DNA from: an uncultured Bacteroides sp.
GTDB taxonomy: Bacteria > Bacteroidota > Bacteroidia > Bacteroidales > Bacteroidaceae
Assembly (NCBI GenBank): GCA_944321465.1
Contig: CALULL010000004.1
Span: 85,451 to 134,676 of the forward strand
Reading direction: 5' to 3'
DNA length: 49,226 nucleotides
Shown here: one piece after another, positions 8,353 through 17,194 of the stretch
How the letters are laid out: each line of letters starts with the position of its first letter
Position numbering within the stretch: position 1 is the stretch's first letter
Notes under the pieces: generated by a model
What the model saw: only the letters and a program-made list of their open reading frames with translations
The model's database searches: none
What the model was told of the DNA's origin: nothing
Made by a program: the position numbers and the translations under genes

Positions 8353-9018
8353 ATGGCCACAAATCAACCGACGCAACACAAGAACAGCATGAACGTGCCG
8401 GAGCCAACCTTGCGCCGGCTTCCGTGGTATCTGTCCAACCTCAAGTTGCTGAAGCAGCGCGGTGCCGCCCACGTCTCGTCCACCCAAATATCCAAGGATA
8501 TAAACATCGATGCCTCGCAGATTGCCAAAGACCTGTCGTTTGTCAACATCTCGGGGCGCACGCGCGTGGGCTACGAAGTAGACACGCTGATAGCCGCCCT
8601 CGAAGACTTTCTGGGGTTCACCGCCCTGCACAAGGCCTTCCTCTTCGGTGTGGGCAGCCTGGGCGGAGCGTTGCTGCGCGACTCTGGCCTGAAGCACTTC
8701 GGCCTTGAAATCGTGGCAGCGTTCGACGTAAAGCCATCGCTGGTAGGTACGTCCATCGAGGGCATCCCCATATTCCACACCGACGAACTTGCCCAAAGGA
8801 TGAGCCAATACCACGTCCCCATCGGGGTACTCACCGTCCCCATCGAAATAGCACAGGAGATAACCGACAAGATGGTAGAAGGCGGCATCAAGGCCGTGTG
8901 GAACTTCACCCCCTTCCGCATCCGCGTCCCGCAGGACATCGTGGTGCAGAACACATCGCTCTACGCCCACCTTGCCGTCATGTTCAACCGTCTGTCCACC
9001 ATCGACCGAAAGCCATGA
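8353..9018 (+). CDS. rex: Redox-sensing transcriptional repressor Rex
   Basis: A 221-residue protein with the two Rex domains. The N-terminal winged helix includes RRLPWYLSNLKLL and VSSTQISKDINIDASQIAKD, the latter the recognition helix region. The C-terminal NAD(H)-binding Rossmann domain includes FLFGVGSLGGALL and ends with VWNFTPFRIRVP. Rex dimers bind DNA when NADH is low and release it when NADH rises, controlling fermentative and respiratory genes. The gene overlaps the following FAH-family gene by ATGA (9015-9018), suggesting translational coupling. The start follows a clear -7 box. Confidence 0.94.
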   Translation: MATNQPTQHKNSMNVPEPTLRRLPWYLSNLKLLKQRGAAHVSSTQISKDINIDASQIAKDLSFVNISGRTRVGYEVDTLIAALEDFLGFTALHKAFLFGVGSLGGALLRDSGLKHFGLEIVAAFDVKPSLVGTSIEGIPIFHTDELAQRMSQYHVPIGVLTVPIEIAQEITDKMVEGGIKAVWNFTPFRIRVPQDIVVQNTSLYAHLAVMFNRLSTIDRKP

Positions 9019-9632
9019 AGATACTTGCCGCAGGAATGAACTACGCCCGGCACAATAAAGAAGCCGGATGCGCGTTAGACTATACAGAGCCTATCATCTT
9101 CACCAAGCCCGACTCGGCCTTGCTGCGCGACGGCAAGCCGTTCTTTCTCCCGCAAGCGTGGGGCGAAATAAGCTACGAGGCCGAGGTGGTGGTGCATATC
9201 TGCCGCTTGGGACGGCACATCGCTCCGCGTTTTGCCCGCCGCTACTACGATGCCGCGACCGTCGGCATCGACTTCACGGCCAGCGCGCTGCAACGCCGCC
9301 TGCGCCAAAGCGGCGCCCCGTGGGAACTGTGCAAAGGGTTCGACGGCGCGGCACCCATAGGCAGGCTGGTTCCGCTGGAGCAGTTGGGCGGAGACGTGCA
9401 GCGGCTGGACTTCCGGCTGAACGTGGACGGCCAGGAAGCACAGCGGGGCAACACGCAGGACATGCTCACACGCGTGGACGACCTGATTGCCTACGCCAGC
9501 CGCTTCATGACGCTCAAGATGGGCGACCTGCTGTTTACGGGTGCCCCGCAGGCACCGGGTCGCGCGGCCATAGGCCAGCACCTCGAAGGCTATCTGGGCG
9601 AAGAGAAAGTGCTCGACTTTCACATACGTTGA
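9015..9632 (+). CDS. Fumarylacetoacetate hydrolase (FAH) family protein
   Basis: A 205-residue protein starting MKILAAGMNYARHNKEAG, the single-domain FAH/YcgM form. Metal-ligand motifs are visible: YEAEVVV (ExE) and VGIDFTA. A lysine in CKGFDGAAPIG, a substrate loop NTQDMLTRVDDLIAYASRFMTL and the terminal GDLLFTGAP signature follow. Relatives hydrolyse or decarboxylate acylpyruvates and oxaloacetate-like 2-oxo acids using Mg2+ or Mn2+. The physiological substrate cannot be inferred. The start codon overlaps the rex stop, and porU follows after 27 bp, so a rex-FAH-porU transcript is likely. Confidence 0.88.
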   Translation: MKILAAGMNYARHNKEAGCALDYTEPIIFTKPDSALLRDGKPFFLPQAWGEISYEAEVVVHICRLGRHIAPRFARRYYDAATVGIDFTASALQRRLRQSGAPWELCKGFDGAAPIGRLVPLEQLGGDVQRLDFRLNVDGQEAQRGNTQDMLTRVDDLIAYASRFMTLKMGDLLFTGAPQAPGRAAIGQHLEGYLGEEKVLDFHIR

Positions 9633-9659
9633 GTTGTCAAACCATTGTTAGGTCTTTCT

Positions 9660-12600
9660 ATGTTGAAATCGAATTGTAGCTATGCCGTGGCAACCCTGCT
9701 GTGGGTCATCTGCTACCTCTGGCTCGCGCCGACCGATGTACTGGCCCAGACGTGGCGCGATGCCGACTGCCTGGAGTCCGTACTCGACTCGGGGCGGTGG
9801 GTCAAAATCAGTGTTCCCTCCACAGGCATCTGCCGCCTGACGGATGCCGAACTGCGCAGCATGGGATTTGAACAGCCCGAGAACGTCCGGGTATACGGCT
9901 ACGGCGGCAACCTGCTGTCCGAGACGTTCAGCGGACTGCCCTGCGCCGACCTGCCTTCCACCCCCATGATGCGCGTCGACGGCGGACTGCTGTTCTACGC
10001 CCGTGGGCCGCTCGACTGGCGGCGCAGCTCCTCGCGCGTCCAATACTTCTCCCGCTACCAGAACTACTTCTCCGACCGGGGATATTACTTCCTGACCGAC
10101 CGCAGCGACTTGCCCTCCACCGACCTGCCTGTCCAGGAGAGCATAAGCGCGACAACCGCGCAGGAGTTGGACTGCTTCAACGAATTTGCCCTCATCGAAG
10201 GAGACGCCTACAGCTGGGGAAGCACAGGCCGTGCCCTCTACGAAGACTACGACTACGCACAGAACGGCACGCGGAGCTACGACTTCCACCTGCCCGGCAT
10301 CGTGACCGACAAGAGCGGACGCGTAGAAGTCCGCTTTGCCGCCAACCTGGTAGCCAAAAGCGGGGAGACCAGCTTTTCCGTCACGGCCAACGAAGACAAC
10401 ATAGGCCGCGCCAACATAAGCCGCATCGACCCCGACAACTCTTACTTCACCTACGCCCGGGCAAACAGCGTGAGCGGCACCTGGGACAACGGCCTGGACG
10501 AGAACACAACCGTCACGATAACCCACACACGGTCTGCCGGCACACCGGGACGCATGGACTACATAGCCATCAACTACTTCCGCCGTCTCGACATGTCGGG
10601 ACTGTCATTCCTGGCCTTCCGCTCCACCGAGGCGGTCGACCGGGCCACGACGTTCGTCCTCTCGGGGGCGACCGAAAACACCGTCGTGTGGGATGTCACC
10701 ACCCCCGGTGAGGGCCGCCGGATGGAAGGGAGTTACGCCAACGGCGAGTTCCGCTTCACCATCTCGGCAAGTCCGCTGCACGAATTCATAGCCTTCGACC
10801 CCACCGCCACGTCGGGCTTCGTCGCAGCCGAGTCCGAAGGCACCGTCGCAAACCAGAACCTGCATGGCATGGAGGGCGCGGACCTGATTATCATTCTGCC
10901 CGCACGCGAGGATCTGCGCCAACAGGCCGAACGCCTGGCACAAGAGCACCGCGACACTGACGGCATGACTGTGACGCTGGTCGAAGCCCCACAGATATAC
11001 AACGAGTTCTCATCGGGAACTCCCGACGTGACGGCCTACCGCCGCCTTATGAAAATGCTCTACGACCGCGCTGAGGACAACCCCTCCTACACCCGTCCCC
11101 GCTACTTGCTGCTGTTTGGCGACAGCAGCTCGGACAATCGGATGGTAACTTCGACCTGGAGCAGCTACAGCCCCGAAGACTTCCTGGTGTGCTACGAATC
11201 AGCAGAATCCGAAGGCGACACCGAGTCTTTTGTGTCCGACGACTACATCGGCTTTCTGGAAGACAGCGAAGGCAGTTCTCTTCGGTCGGCCACGCTCGAC
11301 ATAGGCGTAGGCCGCATCCCGGTCCGAACCGAATACGAGGCACAGGCAGTGGTAGACAAGTGCATAGCCTACAGCCAGAACCGGGAAGCAGGCAACTGGA
11401 AAAACGATATATGCTACATCGGCGACGACGGGGCGGAGGACGGCAACGCCTACATGGAGCAAGCCAATTCGCTGGCCACTTACACGGAAGAGAACTATCC
11501 CTTCGTCCGTGTCCACCGCATCCTGCTCGATGCCTACCGCCGCGAGTCGTCGGCTACGGGACACTCCTACCCCGAAGCGCACGAACGCCTGCTGCAATTG
11601 CTGGACGACGGACTGCTGATGGTGAACTACACCGGCCACAGCAGCAGCTCGCAATGGGCCCACGAAAGGGTGCTGGCACAGAGCGACATCGAGAACCTCA
11701 CCAACTCGTGCCAGGCACTATGGATAACGGCCTCGTGCGACTTTACCCGCTTCGACAACATCCAGACATCGGCCGGCGAAACAGCCCTGCTCAACCCCGA
11801 CGGCGGAGCAATCGCCTTGTTCACCACCTCGCGCACCACGTATGCGTCAAGCAACAACAGCCTGAACAACCATCTACTGCAACACTTGTTCGACAGGGAC
11901 GAGAACGGGGAGCGACTGCGTTTGGGCGACATCATGCGCCTGTCGAAGAGAGCCATCGGAAGCAACCTGAACAAGCTCAACTTCTCCCTCATCGGCGACC
12001 CGGCCCTCACGCTGGCCTACCCGGAAAGAGAGATGATTGTGGAAACCTTTGCCGGAACCGACATGACAGACGACTACGCCGACGAACCGCAAATAGCGGC
12101 CGGAGGGCGTATCACCGTCAGCGGCTATGTCTTGGACGAGAACGGGACAGTAGACGAAACCTTCACCGGCCTCGTCTACCCCACTGTCTACGACAGCCCC
12201 AACCAAATGCGCACACTGGACAACGTAGGGGCAGGCGCGTTCGAGTACACCGAACGTAACAAAGTGCTCTACAGCGGCATGGACTCGGTACGTGCCGGAC
12301 GTTTCGAGTTCACCTTCCCCGTCCCCCTCGACATCAACTACTCCAACGAAGGAGGACTGCTCAACCTTTACGCGCTCAACCCGGAAACGAACGTGGAAGG
12401 GACCGGTGCCTTCAGCCGCTTCACCGTAGGCGGAACGGTCGACGGCCTGGAACTGACCGACAGCATAGGCCCCAGCATGAGCATCTACCTCAACAGCCCG
12501 CAATTCCAATCGGGCGACCAGACGAACGAAACGCCCTACTTCATTGCCGAGCTGGAGGACTCGATTGGCATCAATACTGTAGGCAACGGCGTGGGACACA

Positions 12601-13121
12601 ACCTCACGCTCTGCATAGACGGTTCTGCCTCGCTCACGTACAACCTGAACAACTACTACACACCTGTGCTGGGAGACTACACCCGAGGCACCGTAGGCTT
12701 CTCTATCCCGGAACTGTCTGCAGGCACCCATACGCTGACATTCCGCGCATGGAACCTTATGAACCAGCCCACGACAGCTTCGCTGGAATTTCAGGTCGTC
12801 CCCGGACTCAGGCCCGAACTGCTCTCGGTCGAAGCCACACAGAACCCGGCCTCGAGCACCACAACCTTCGTGCTGTCTCACAACCGTCCCGGCTCGGTTC
12901 TCGATGTGCAAATAGGCGTTTACGACTTCTCCGGACGCCTGATGTGGCACAACGAGCAAAGCGGAGTTTCTGCCGGACAGACCTACGAAATAGACTGGGA
13001 CTTGTGCAGCAACGACGGCCAGCGCATAGCTCCCGGGGTCTACCTCTACCGCGCTTCCATCACCTCGGGCGGCAGCAAGGAAAGCACCCAAGCCCAGAAA
13101 ATACTAATTCTGGCACAATAA
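9660..13121 (+). CDS. porU: Type IX secretion system sortase PorU (C25 family)
   Basis: A 1153-residue protein with an N-terminal signal peptide (about 30 residues, ending VLAQ). The central gingipain-like C25 domain has H660 in NYTGHSSSS and C693 in ITASCDFTRFD. These match in context and spacing the catalytic pair of Porphyromonas PorU. A beta-rich C-terminus ends in a T9SS C-terminal-domain-like strand set (PGVYLYRASITSGG). PorU removes the C-terminal signal of T9SS cargo and attaches cargo to anionic LPS on the outer surface. ATG 9660 is chosen over the in-frame TTG at 9645. porV follows after 71 bp, the order known from Porphyromonas. It implies a working T9SS elsewhere in the genome. 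Confidence 0.95.
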   Translation: MLKSNCSYAVATLLWVICYLWLAPTDVLAQTWRDADCLESVLDSGRWVKISVPSTGICRLTDAELRSMGFEQPENVRVYGYGGNLLSETFSGLPCADLPSTPMMRVDGGLLFYARGPLDWRRSSSRVQYFSRYQNYFSDRGYYFLTDRSDLPSTDLPVQESISATTAQELDCFNEFALIEGDAYSWGSTGRALYEDYDYAQNGTRSYDFHLPGIVTDKSGRVEVRFAANLVAKSGETSFSVTANEDNIGRANISRIDPDNSYFTYARANSVSGTWDNGLDENTTVTITHTRSAGTPGRMDYIAINYFRRLDMSGLSFLAFRSTEAVDRATTFVLSGATENTVVWDVTTPGEGRRMEGSYANGEFRFTISASPLHEFIAFDPTATSGFVAAESEGTVANQNLHGMEGADLIIILPAREDLRQQAERLAQEHRDTDGMTVTLVEAPQIYNEFSSGTPDVTAYRRLMKMLYDRAEDNPSYTRPRYLLLFGDSSSDNRMVTSTWSSYSPEDFLVCYESAESEGDTESFVSDDYIGFLEDSEGSSLRSATLDIGVGRIPVRTEYEAQAVVDKCIAYSQNREAGNWKNDICYIGDDGAEDGNAYMEQANSLATYTEENYPFVRVHRILLDAYRRESSATGHSYPEAHERLLQLLDDGLLMVNYTGHSSSSQWAHERVLAQSDIENLTNSCQALWITASCDFTRFDNIQTSAGETALLNPDGGAIALFTTSRTTYASSNNSLNNHLLQHLFDRDENGERLRLGDIMRLSKRAIGSNLNKLNFSLIGDPALTLAYPEREMIVETFAGTDMTDDYADEPQIAAGGRITVSGYVLDENGTVDETFTGLVYPTVYDSPNQMRTLDNVGAGAFEYTERNKVLYSGMDSVRAGRFEFTFPVPLDINYSNEGGLLNLYALNPETNVEGTGAFSRFTVGGTVDGLELTDSIGPSMSIYLNSPQFQSGDQTNETPYFIAELEDSIGINTVGNGVGHNLTLCIDGSASLTYNLNNYYTPVLGDYTRGTVGFSIPELSAGTHTLTFRAWNLMNQPTTASLEFQVVPGLRPELLSVEATQNPASSTTTFVLSHNRPGSVLDVQIGVYDFSGRLMWHNEQSGVSAGQTYEIDWDLCSNDGQRIAPGVYLYRASITSGGSKESTQAQKILILAQ

Positions 13122-13192
13122 AACCGACCTGCCACAGTTTTTTAAGTAACAAAGCACGAATATTTACCTATACATCAAAGGCAAAAAAGAAA

Positions 13193-14356
13193 ATGAAGAA
13201 AATACTCGCATTAGTGACCGCCTGCCTGCTGCTGCCCGTCGGAATGATGGCACAGAAAGACCTCTTCAATCCCGTCAATACCGGTGTTACCTCACTGGAC
13301 ATCGCCCCCGACTCGCGAGGCGGAGGCATGGGCGACGTGGGAGCAGCGACAGACCCCGACGTTAACTCCCAATACTGGAACCCGGCCAAATACCCCTTCA
13401 CTATCAGCCGTGGAGGCGTGGCCGTCTCCTATACCCCGTGGTTGCGGAAACTGGTCAGCGACATCGACTTGGCCTACGTCGCAGGCTACTACCGACTGGG
13501 AGACTACCAGGCCATCAGTGCTTCGCTGCGCTACTTCTCCCTGGGCGAAGTGCCCATCGGAGGAGGCGACGCAGGAGCCGGTTACAGCATCAAGCCCTAT
13601 GAGATGGCCGTTGATGCCGCCTATTCGCGTATGCTGTCCGAACACTTCTCCGCCGCCGTTGCCTTGCGCTTCATCTACTCCGACCTGGCCTACAGGCAAG
13701 ACGAAGACGTGACACCCGGTTCTGCCTTCGCCGCCGACCTGGCCTTCTACTACAACAACTACATTATCCTCGCCCAACGCGAGTGTATGCTTGCCTTCGG
13801 ACTCAACATTTCCAACATCGGTAGCAAGGTGTCCTACGACAACGGCAACACCAGCCTGTTCCTGCCCACCAACCTGCGCCTCGGAGCATCGCTCCTGTTC
13901 CCGATGGACGACTACAACGTCATTGGCGTAAACTTCGACATAAACAAGCTGCTGGTGCCTACACGCCCCATCAAGGGGGAAAACGAATCGGACGAGGAAT
14001 ATCAGGACCGCCTGATTTCGAAGTATAACGACATCTCGCCCATTGCCGGTATCTTCAAGTCGTTTGCCGACGCGCCCGGAGGCTTCAAGGAAGAATTGCG
14101 CGAAATCCAGTGGTCGCTCGGCCTGGAATACACCTACCACAACCAGTTCTCGGTGCGCGGAGGCTACCACTGGGAGCACGAGACCAAAGGCAACCGCAAA
14201 TACTTTGCCTTCGGCGCAGGATTTAAGATGAGCGTCTTCTCACTCGATGCCGCCTACCTGATTTCTACAGCACAGAGCAACCCGCTGGACCAGACGCTGC
14301 GCTTCTCGCTGGGCTTTGACCTTGACGGCATAAAAGATTTGTTCGGACGCAGATAA
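13193..14356 (+). CDS. porV: Type IX secretion outer membrane protein PorV
   Basis: A 387-residue protein starting MKKILALVTACLLLPVGMMA, a signal peptide. Mature motifs typical of PorV/LptO follow (SLDIAPDSRGGGMGDVGAA, SQYWNPAKYPF). A FadL-like 14-strand barrel follows, ending FSLGFDLDGI. PorV shuttles T9SS cargo from the SprA translocon to the PorU sortase at the outer membrane. Length is close to the 391 residues of the P. gingivalis protein. The ATG at 13193 is the first with a signal peptide; the longer open frame upstream overlaps porU and is not used. Confidence 0.95.
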   Translation: MKKILALVTACLLLPVGMMAQKDLFNPVNTGVTSLDIAPDSRGGGMGDVGAATDPDVNSQYWNPAKYPFTISRGGVAVSYTPWLRKLVSDIDLAYVAGYYRLGDYQAISASLRYFSLGEVPIGGGDAGAGYSIKPYEMAVDAAYSRMLSEHFSAAVALRFIYSDLAYRQDEDVTPGSAFAADLAFYYNNYIILAQRECMLAFGLNISNIGSKVSYDNGNTSLFLPTNLRLGASLLFPMDDYNVIGVNFDINKLLVPTRPIKGENESDEEYQDRLISKYNDISPIAGIFKSFADAPGGFKEELREIQWSLGLEYTYHNQFSVRGGYHWEHETKGNRKYFAFGAGFKMSVFSLDAAYLISTAQSNPLDQTLRFSLGFDLDGIKDLFGRR

Positions 14357-14361
14357 CCCCC

Positions 14362-14415
14362 GGCGCGGCTTGCGGAGGAGCATCGCCGCCATCTGCTACA
14401 AAGACACGCCGCGCC
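14362..14415 (+). terminator. Inverted repeat after porV, possible terminator
   Basis: GGCGCGGC (14362-14369) and GCCGCGCC (14408-14415) are exact complements with a 38-nt loop. The sequence after it (TGCCAACTCTTTAATT) has only a weak T-run. It lies between porV and ispF. It may attenuate or simply be structured RNA. Confidence 0.3.
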
Positions 14416-14460
14416 TGCCAACTCTTTAATTGCAAGAAAACCAACCAATCACACTGCAAC

Positions 14461-14943
14461 ATGACAACCCGCATAGGTTTCGGCTACGATGTCCACCGCC
14501 TGGTGGAGGGACGTGAACTGTGGCTGGGCGGCATCCGCCTGGAGCACGAAAAGGGCCTGTTGGGCCACTCGGATGCCGACGTGCTCATCCACGCCATCTG
14601 CGACGCCCTGCTGGGCGCAGCCAACATGCGCGACATAGGCTACCACTTTCCCGACACCGCCGACGAGTACAGCGGCATAGACAGCAAGGTGCTGCTGCGC
14701 AAAACCATAGGGCTGCTGAAGGAGAAGGGATACGGCGTGGGCAACATAGATGCCACCATCTGCGCCGAGCGCCCTAAACTGAACCCACACATCCCCGCCA
14801 TGCAACAGACACTGGCACAGGCTATGGGCGTAGAACCCGATGCCGTGTCCATCAAGGCCACGACCACCGAACGCCTGGGATTTACCGGACGCGAAGAAGG
14901 CATAGCGGCCTATGCCGTCGCGCTGATAAACAAGGCGGAGTAG
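14461..14943 (+). CDS. ispF: 2-C-methyl-D-erythritol 2,4-cyclodiphosphate synthase
   Basis: A 160-residue protein. The metal ligands D10 and H12 are in GFGYDVH, and H44 is in DADVLIHAICDALLGA. The family also shows HFPDT, ECR-like ICAERPKLNPH and the C-terminal KATTTERLGFTGREEGIAA, all present here. IspF converts CDP-methylerythritol-2-phosphate to MEcPP in the MEP isoprenoid pathway, as a homotrimer in the cytosol. Length is standard. It follows porV by 104 bp and ends just before a strong terminator. Confidence 0.95.
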   Translation: MTTRIGFGYDVHRLVEGRELWLGGIRLEHEKGLLGHSDADVLIHAICDALLGAANMRDIGYHFPDTADEYSGIDSKVLLRKTIGLLKEKGYGVGNIDATICAERPKLNPHIPAMQQTLAQAMGVEPDAVSIKATTTERLGFTGREEGIAAYAVALINKAE

Positions 14944-14976
14944 GCGGCATCCTCCCCTCTACTGCCAACACATACC

Positions 14977-15003
14977 AACCGGCCACGAGCCGGTTTCCTT
15001 TTG
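14977..15003 (+). terminator. Rho-independent terminator after ispF
   Basis: AACCGGC (14977-14983), loop CACGA, GCCGGTT (14989-14995), then TCCTTTTG. A 7-bp GC-rich stem with a T-rich tail lies 33 bp after the ispF stop. Confidence 0.75.
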
Positions 15004-15004
15004 C

Positions 15005-15868
15005 CTACCCCTCGTCTTCCTGCCGGGTGTCGAGCCTGACGTGCGTCAGCCGCGTGCAACGCACGCCCCCTGTCACATACGTGGCCGCCACCCGCGCCGA
15101 GGCCACCCGCAACGTCTCGCCCGGGCTGTAGCTATGCTCGATGGCCGGAACCTGGCACGAAGCCCGGCTTGCCGTGCGGGCATTGACGCGGAGCACGGCC
15201 ACGTTGCCCGCCTCGTCGCGCAGGCGCAGCACCTGGCGCACGTAGAACAGCGGCGTGTTGCCCCTCACCTGCGTGCGCCACGGGTTGTCCTCCACGCGCA
15301 CCGACACCACCGTCAGCCGCAAGTCCCTCAGCTGCTCCCCCTCCCGGCCCAAGAAGTCCCCCGCACGCCGTTGCTTACGCCGCTGGAAGTCCTGGTAGGC
15401 CGCATAGTATATGCGGGCTATCTGCACAAACCGCTCCTGCTTGGGGATGCGCGGCTGATACTTGAAGGCTATCCACGACACATAGGCCGGGTCTATGCGC
15501 AGCACTTCGTGCAGAAAGTGCCCACGGTACTTCCCGAACCCCACAATATCGTCGCCCCGGCTCTGCATACGTTTGGCGTTATACTCCACCAGCAACACCC
15601 TCCGGCGCGAACACAGACACATGGCGCCGGCCATCTGCACTGCCCGGCGGGCATCGGCTGAGAGGTCGCACAGGTAGAAGATGCTCTGCCGCTCGGGCAA
15701 AGGCGAGTAAACCCACAGCGAATAAAGCGGATGCCCGGGCCGGGGCAGCACCACGAGATAGGTGCCGACCTCCTTGTAGGAAGCCCGCCCCTCGTTGTAC
15801 GCGCCCAGCTGGCGGTACAACAGCTCCTGCTCAGCACCGGTAAGCCCCGGCAGTAAAGGTCTGGCCAT
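15005..15868 (-). CDS. Hypothetical protein with ExoX-C-like motif
   Basis: A 287-residue protein of unknown function. Residues about 105-136 (IVGFGKYRGHFLHEVL, then DPAYVSWIAF) strongly resemble the small ExoX C-terminal-like domain (FGKxxG...DPxYxxWI) found fused to DEDD exonucleases and helicases in Bacteroidetes. No nuclease catalytic motif is visible. The C-terminal 100 residues look beta-rich (LRLTVVSVRVED, VRQVLRLRDEAGNVAVLRV), perhaps an OB-like fold; this is a weak guess. I start at M 15868 (MARPLLPGLTGAEQELLYRQ) because the longer frame is a basic, low-information extension. It converges on ispF. Unusually Arg-rich throughout. Confidence 0.7.
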   Translation of the reverse strand: MARPLLPGLTGAEQELLYRQLGAYNEGRASYKEVGTYLVVLPRPGHPLYSLWVYSPLPERQSIFYLCDLSADARRAVQMAGAMCLCSRRRVLLVEYNAKRMQSRGDDIVGFGKYRGHFLHEVLRIDPAYVSWIAFKYQPRIPKQERFVQIARIYYAAYQDFQRRKQRRAGDFLGREGEQLRDLRLTVVSVRVEDNPWRTQVRGNTPLFYVRQVLRLRDEAGNVAVLRVNARTASRASCQVPAIEHSYSPGETLRVASARVAATYVTGGVRCTRLTHVRLDTRQEDEG

Positions 15869-16008
15869 AAGCGAACAACGAAAGAGACGGGCACGGAGCC
15901 GTCCGGCACACCCGCGTTTCCCGTCCGGTTTATTCCCCAAAGATACTCTTTTTTCGGTTTTCCGCCATGCTTGCCGACAATTTTGTCAGCCCGACCCCTC
16001 CCGCAGGG

Positions 16009-16118
16009 CACAGGTGCGCCCCCTTGCGGGCAAAGGTGTGCTCCCCGGCGGGGAAAGGAGAGCCAGCGCGGTGGCACAGGTCTGCTCCCGAAGAAGCACA
16101 AAGCCCCCTGCGGCGGAC
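16009..16118. repeat. GC-rich 22-bp repeat array C
   Basis: Unit starts at 16009 (CACAGG), 16031 (CAAAGG), 16053 (GAAAGG), 16075 (CACAGG) and 16097 (CACAAA), an exact 22-bp period. It has the same unit type and forward orientation as array A. It lies in the 554-bp spacer 15869-16422 upstream of the TonB-like gene; the remainder is AT-richer promoter DNA and a leader of about 165 nt. I see no gene in the spacer. Confidence 0.8.
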
Positions 16119-16243
16119 GAGGGAGAAGAAAAGAACAGAGCAGACAACCAGAGGGAAACGAGCCGAACCGCCCGAGAACGGGATGCAAGCCACGCATTAA
16201 GCATTATTAACCAGCAAAAGTTTAGAATTAGAAGCAAACTTCC

Positions 16244-16251
16244 TATTTTTG
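16244..16251 (+). promoter_or_regulatory. Bacteroidetes promoter -7 box
   Basis: TATTTTTG is an exact TAnnTTTG match. TTTA at 16221-16224, 19 nt upstream, may serve as the -33 element. It probably drives the TonB-like gene with a leader of about 165 nt. Confidence 0.55.
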
Positions 16252-16422
16252 AAACAAAATAGTATGGAAAGCACAACGTCTGCTGCCGGAAGCAACGTGG
16301 TCCCTGCCGACACACGCCTCCGGGCACGTCGACGCACCGCAAGTGCCCCGCACTGCCAACGCCTGCACACGGCCCCGGACACGAGCCTTCCCCTATGTTC
16401 ACCATCAAAAAACACAACAGCC

Positions 16423-17004
16423 ATGACACACCCAACACGTCCCAAGGGCACAAGAAGGGCAACCTGCCTGAAGTACCTCCCGCTGACCGCCCTGTTGCTA
16501 CTGGCCAGCGGCACCGTAGCCACAGCCCATGCGCCGGAAACCGACTCACCGACAACGACCGCAAGGCTGCACGGCCTCAACCCCACCCTCGCGCTACTGC
16601 CCGCCGACGGCAGGCAGCTGCCGCCGGAAACGGTGCAGATGCCTGCCACAACGACTCCCCGCATGGCCGCAGACAGCATCTACGACGAGGTGGAAGAGCC
16701 ACCACAGTACCCGGGCGGTGCACAAGCGTTGTTCCGCTTCATCCGCGACAACATGAAATACCCCGACAACGCCATCAAGACAAAAGCACGAGGGCGCGTC
16801 CTCGTCCAGTTCGTAGTGAACGAGGACGGTAGCCTCAGCCAAGTGACAAGCACCAGCACGTCGTCCACAGCCCTGGACAAAGAAGCCGTCCGCTTAGTGA
16901 AGTCCATGCCCAAGTGGATACCGGGCAAGCACGAAGGGAAGGCCGTGAAGACGCGCTACACGCTGCCCATACAGTTTATGACGGAGACACGGCTCCACCG
17001 CTAA
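16423..17004 (+). CDS. Small TonB C-terminal-domain protein (energy transducer-like)
   Basis: A 193-residue protein. The N-terminus (MTHPTRPKGTRRATCLKYLP, then LTALLLLASGTVATAHA) is a positively charged segment plus one hydrophobic helix, either an anchor or a signal peptide. The C-terminal 90 residues form a TonB domain: PPQYPGGAQALFRFIRDNMK, then ARGRVLVQFVVNEDGSL and KEAVRLVKSMPKWIPGKHEG. TonB proteins couple the proton-motive force to outer-membrane receptors. The usual Pro-rich periplasmic spacer is short here. Start is uncertain: an in-frame ATG at 16264, only about 13 nt after the -7 box, would add 53 basic residues. A TonB-dependent receptor gene lies 1.5 kb downstream on the same strand. 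Confidence 0.75.
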   Translation: MTHPTRPKGTRRATCLKYLPLTALLLLASGTVATAHAPETDSPTTTARLHGLNPTLALLPADGRQLPPETVQMPATTTPRMAADSIYDEVEEPPQYPGGAQALFRFIRDNMKYPDNAIKTKARGRVLVQFVVNEDGSLSQVTSTSTSSTALDKEAVRLVKSMPKWIPGKHEGKAVKTRYTLPIQFMTETRLHR

Positions 17005-17122
17005 CAAGCCGTCCGCACGCGCCCTCGGCACCGTGTCCCGGCTCATCCGCCGAGGGTGTCCGTACGCCCTCGGCGGTCGGAAACGGCTTTTCCGTAACGT
17101 GGGTAACTTTTTCTGTAATCCG

Positions 17123-17151
17123 TATAGCGCGGCACAGGTTGCCGCGCTATA
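17123..17151. promoter_or_regulatory. Perfect 12-bp palindrome overlapping a promoter (candidate operator)
   Basis: TATAGCGCGGCA (17123-17134), spacer CAGGT, TGCCGCGCTATA (17140-17151): all 12 positions pair. The right end overlaps the -7 box TATCTTTG (17150-17157) of the DUF418 gene, so a bound dimer would block it. It could instead be the terminator of the preceding gene, but no T-run follows. Confidence 0.55.
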
Positions 17152-17157
17152 TCTTTG
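17150..17157 (+). promoter_or_regulatory. Bacteroidetes -7 box for the DUF418 gene
   Basis: TATCTTTG is an exact TAnnTTTG match 37 bp before the ATG at 17195. It is overlapped by the palindrome at 17123-17151. Confidence 0.6.
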
Positions 17158-17194
17158 CAGGCTGAAAACGAAAACCCACAAGAAGAAGAGGAAC

